Positions 7,508 to 8,055 of a stretch of DNA of 8,055 bases are shown here, piece after piece. The notes below the pieces were generated by a model. That model did not search any database and was not told the DNA's origin. It worked only from the letters and a program-made list of their open reading frames with translations. Source of the DNA: an uncultured Oscillospiraceae bacterium (lineage in GTDB: Bacteria > Bacillota > Clostridia > Oscillospirales > Oscillospiraceae); NCBI GenBank assembly GCA_934593275.1, contig CAKTQE010000076.1, forward strand, positions 1 to 8,055, read 5' to 3'. A program made the position numbers and the translations under genes. Position 1 is the first letter of the stretch, and each line of letters opens with the position of its first letter.

Positions 7508-7676
7508 TTAGGGAAGCTCTGATTAAATCGGCAAGAGCTGACGGCGAAAGATTTTGATTCCAGGCAAGGTTTGGAAAATGAGGGAATACTGTATGTATTT
7601 CCCATTTTTCAAACCGCAGCCTGGGAGCAAAAGATTCGTCGCTCAGCCGCAGACGATTTATTCAGAGTTTCCTTAG
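7508..7676. mobile_element. MITE-like 161-bp palindromic element with TTAG target duplication
   Basis: The element spans 7512-7672. Its left end GGAAGCTCTGATTAAATC matches the reverse complement of its right end, GGAAACTCTGAATAAATC, at 16 of 18 positions. Identical TTAG tetranucleotides flank it (7508-7511 and 7673-7676), as expected for a 4-bp target-site duplication. The arms remain recognisably inverted all the way in, so the whole element can fold into one long imperfect hairpin. The core pairs 7568-7589 (GGTTTGGAAAATG...) with 7595-7615 around a 5-nt loop. It encodes no transposase, so it would need one in trans. The GGAA-type ends and YTAR-type target resemble IS5-family elements; that assignment is inference. 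Confidence 0.8.
7568..7615. repeat. Core hairpin of the MITE-like element
   Basis: 7568-7589 pairs with 7595-7615: GGTTTG with CAAACC, an A-rich stretch with ATTTTTC, and GGGAATAC with GTATTTCCC (one bulge), leaving the loop TGTAT. It is the most stable part of the palindrome and would be transcribed in the ABC operon leader if the promoter lies upstream of the element. Confidence 0.7.
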
Positions 7677-7764
7677 TAGCGGAACCAATATACCGCCCCA
7701 AACTGAATCCACACTGAAAGCGGCAAGGGTGGGGTGTGAAGTTTTTGTAAAGAATACGGGGAAT

Positions 7765-7799
7765 ACAATTGACAATGGACAATTGACAATTGACAATTT
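7765..7799. repeat. Five-copy heptanucleotide tandem repeat (ACAATTG)
   Basis: Consecutive units are ACAATTG, ACAATGG, ACAATTG, ACAATTG and ACAATTT, all 7 bp with no gaps, followed by a T run and then a G run. Each junction creates TTGACA-like or CAATTG palindromic hexamers. Function is unknown. Confidence 0.85.
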
Positions 7800-7997
7800 T
7801 TTGGGGGGGCGACCAACGTAGTTCATTTCGGCCCATCCGTTAAAGTCTGTAGGGGCGGTGCTTCGCGCAGCGAATCAAAATCAATTGATTGCCGGGGGCA
7901 ATCACACCATAATTCCATCGGCAATCTGCCGCCCGCCACGTATCGAATACAACCTGTGCCGATGAATGGTATAACCCAATACACGGAACAATGTAGC

Positions 7998-8038
7998 GGC
8001 GTTGACCCAACGCCACTCCAGCCCCGGCGAGGGGCTGG
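7998..8038. repeat. Pair of adjacent GC-rich hairpins
   Basis: GGCGTTG (7998-8004) pairs with CAACGCC (8008-8014) around a 3-nt loop. Three bases later CCAGCCCC (8018-8025) pairs with GGGGCTGG (8031-8038) around GGCGA. No T run follows on the plus strand, and none directly follows the stems on the minus strand, so they are not obvious intrinsic terminators. They may belong to a dispersed repeat that continues past the window edge. Confidence 0.55.
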
Positions 8039-8055
8039 CCCCGCGGCAAATATAA

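Larger units (their letters stand above)
7677..8055. other. Repeat-rich intergenic DNA without a credible gene
   Basis: No convincing coding region is present on either strand; the open frames lack ribosome-binding sites and recognisable families. What can be seen is a heptanucleotide array (7765-7799), a 12-bp palindrome AATCAATTGATT (7879-7890), and several short hairpins: 7862-7874, 7887-7903, 7998-8014 and 8018-8038. A GC-rich phrase TGTAGGGGCGG at 7848-7858 is, from memory, typical of dispersed intergenic repeats in Oscillospiraceae. The promoter of the ABC operon should lie here. The only -10-like candidate near the element is TATATT on the minus strand (7687-7692), without a good -35. 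Confidence 0.6.

Noticed and set aside
7512..7720. Specific sigma-70 promoter for the ABC operon
   Set aside because: TATATT at 7687-7692 (minus strand) has no good -35 at 16-18 bp, and boxes inside the element match poorly, so I do not assign a promoter.
7765..7799. CRISPR-like array
   Set aside because: The units are 7 bp with no spacers and no cas genes are present; it is a simple tandem repeat.
7609..7836. 75-codon open frame on the minus strand covering the heptad array and half of the MITE-like element
   Set aside because: It crosses two unrelated repeats and has no ribosome-binding site; it is open by chance.
7840..8049. 69-codon open frame on the minus strand
   Set aside because: It begins at TTG with no ribosome-binding site, runs through palindromic repeat DNA and resembles no family I recognise.

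Overview
The window looks like chromosomal DNA from a GC-rich Firmicute, most likely a gut Oscillospiraceae/Ruminococcaceae-type clostridium. This is inferred from GC-rich coding sequence, strong AGGAGG ribosome-binding sites, protein families typical of clostridia, and repeat-rich intergenic DNA. No rRNA, tRNA or other taxonomic marker is present, so the placement is tentative.

Right-facing block (1-2684): the 3' part of a GH13 alpha-amylase/neopullulanase gene (5' end outside the window), a 55-codon cysteine-rich small protein, and a PrsW-family intramembrane metalloprotease. The three genes are separated by 1 bp each and have Shine-Dalgarno sites inside the preceding gene, so they are probably one operon. 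It closes with a strong intrinsic terminator at 2704-2742.

Convergent intergenic region (2685-2931): besides that terminator it holds a 13-bp inverted repeat with TA at both ends (2799-2852) and a second hairpin (2866-2900) placed to terminate the opposing operon.

Left-facing block (2932-7491, minus strand): four tightly coupled genes in transcription order. They encode an ABC ATPase (GldA-like), an ABC-2 permease (GldF-like), a GldG-family membrane-anchored auxiliary protein and a DUF4340 protein. Every junction overlaps by 1 or 4 nt. Together they should form one membrane complex: ATPase plus permease in the cytosol and membrane, with GldG and DUF4340 exposing large extracytoplasmic domains. 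In Bacteroidetes the related GldA/F/G proteins are needed for gliding. The job in clostridia is not established.

Region 7492-8055 has no credible gene. Directly upstream of the ABC operon's ribosome-binding site is a 161-bp imperfect palindrome with 18-bp terminal inverted repeats and a TTAG duplication on both sides, which reads as a MITE with IS5-family-like ends. Further upstream are a five-copy heptanucleotide array (ACAATTG) and a set of short GC-rich hairpins. The most notable point is that the MITE appears to have inserted into the operon's 5' leader, a few bases from the Shine-Dalgarno. I do not see a clearly new multi-gene system. The best leads are this insertion, the cysteine-rich small protein beside PrsW, and the unassigned function of the Gld-like/DUF4340 complex.
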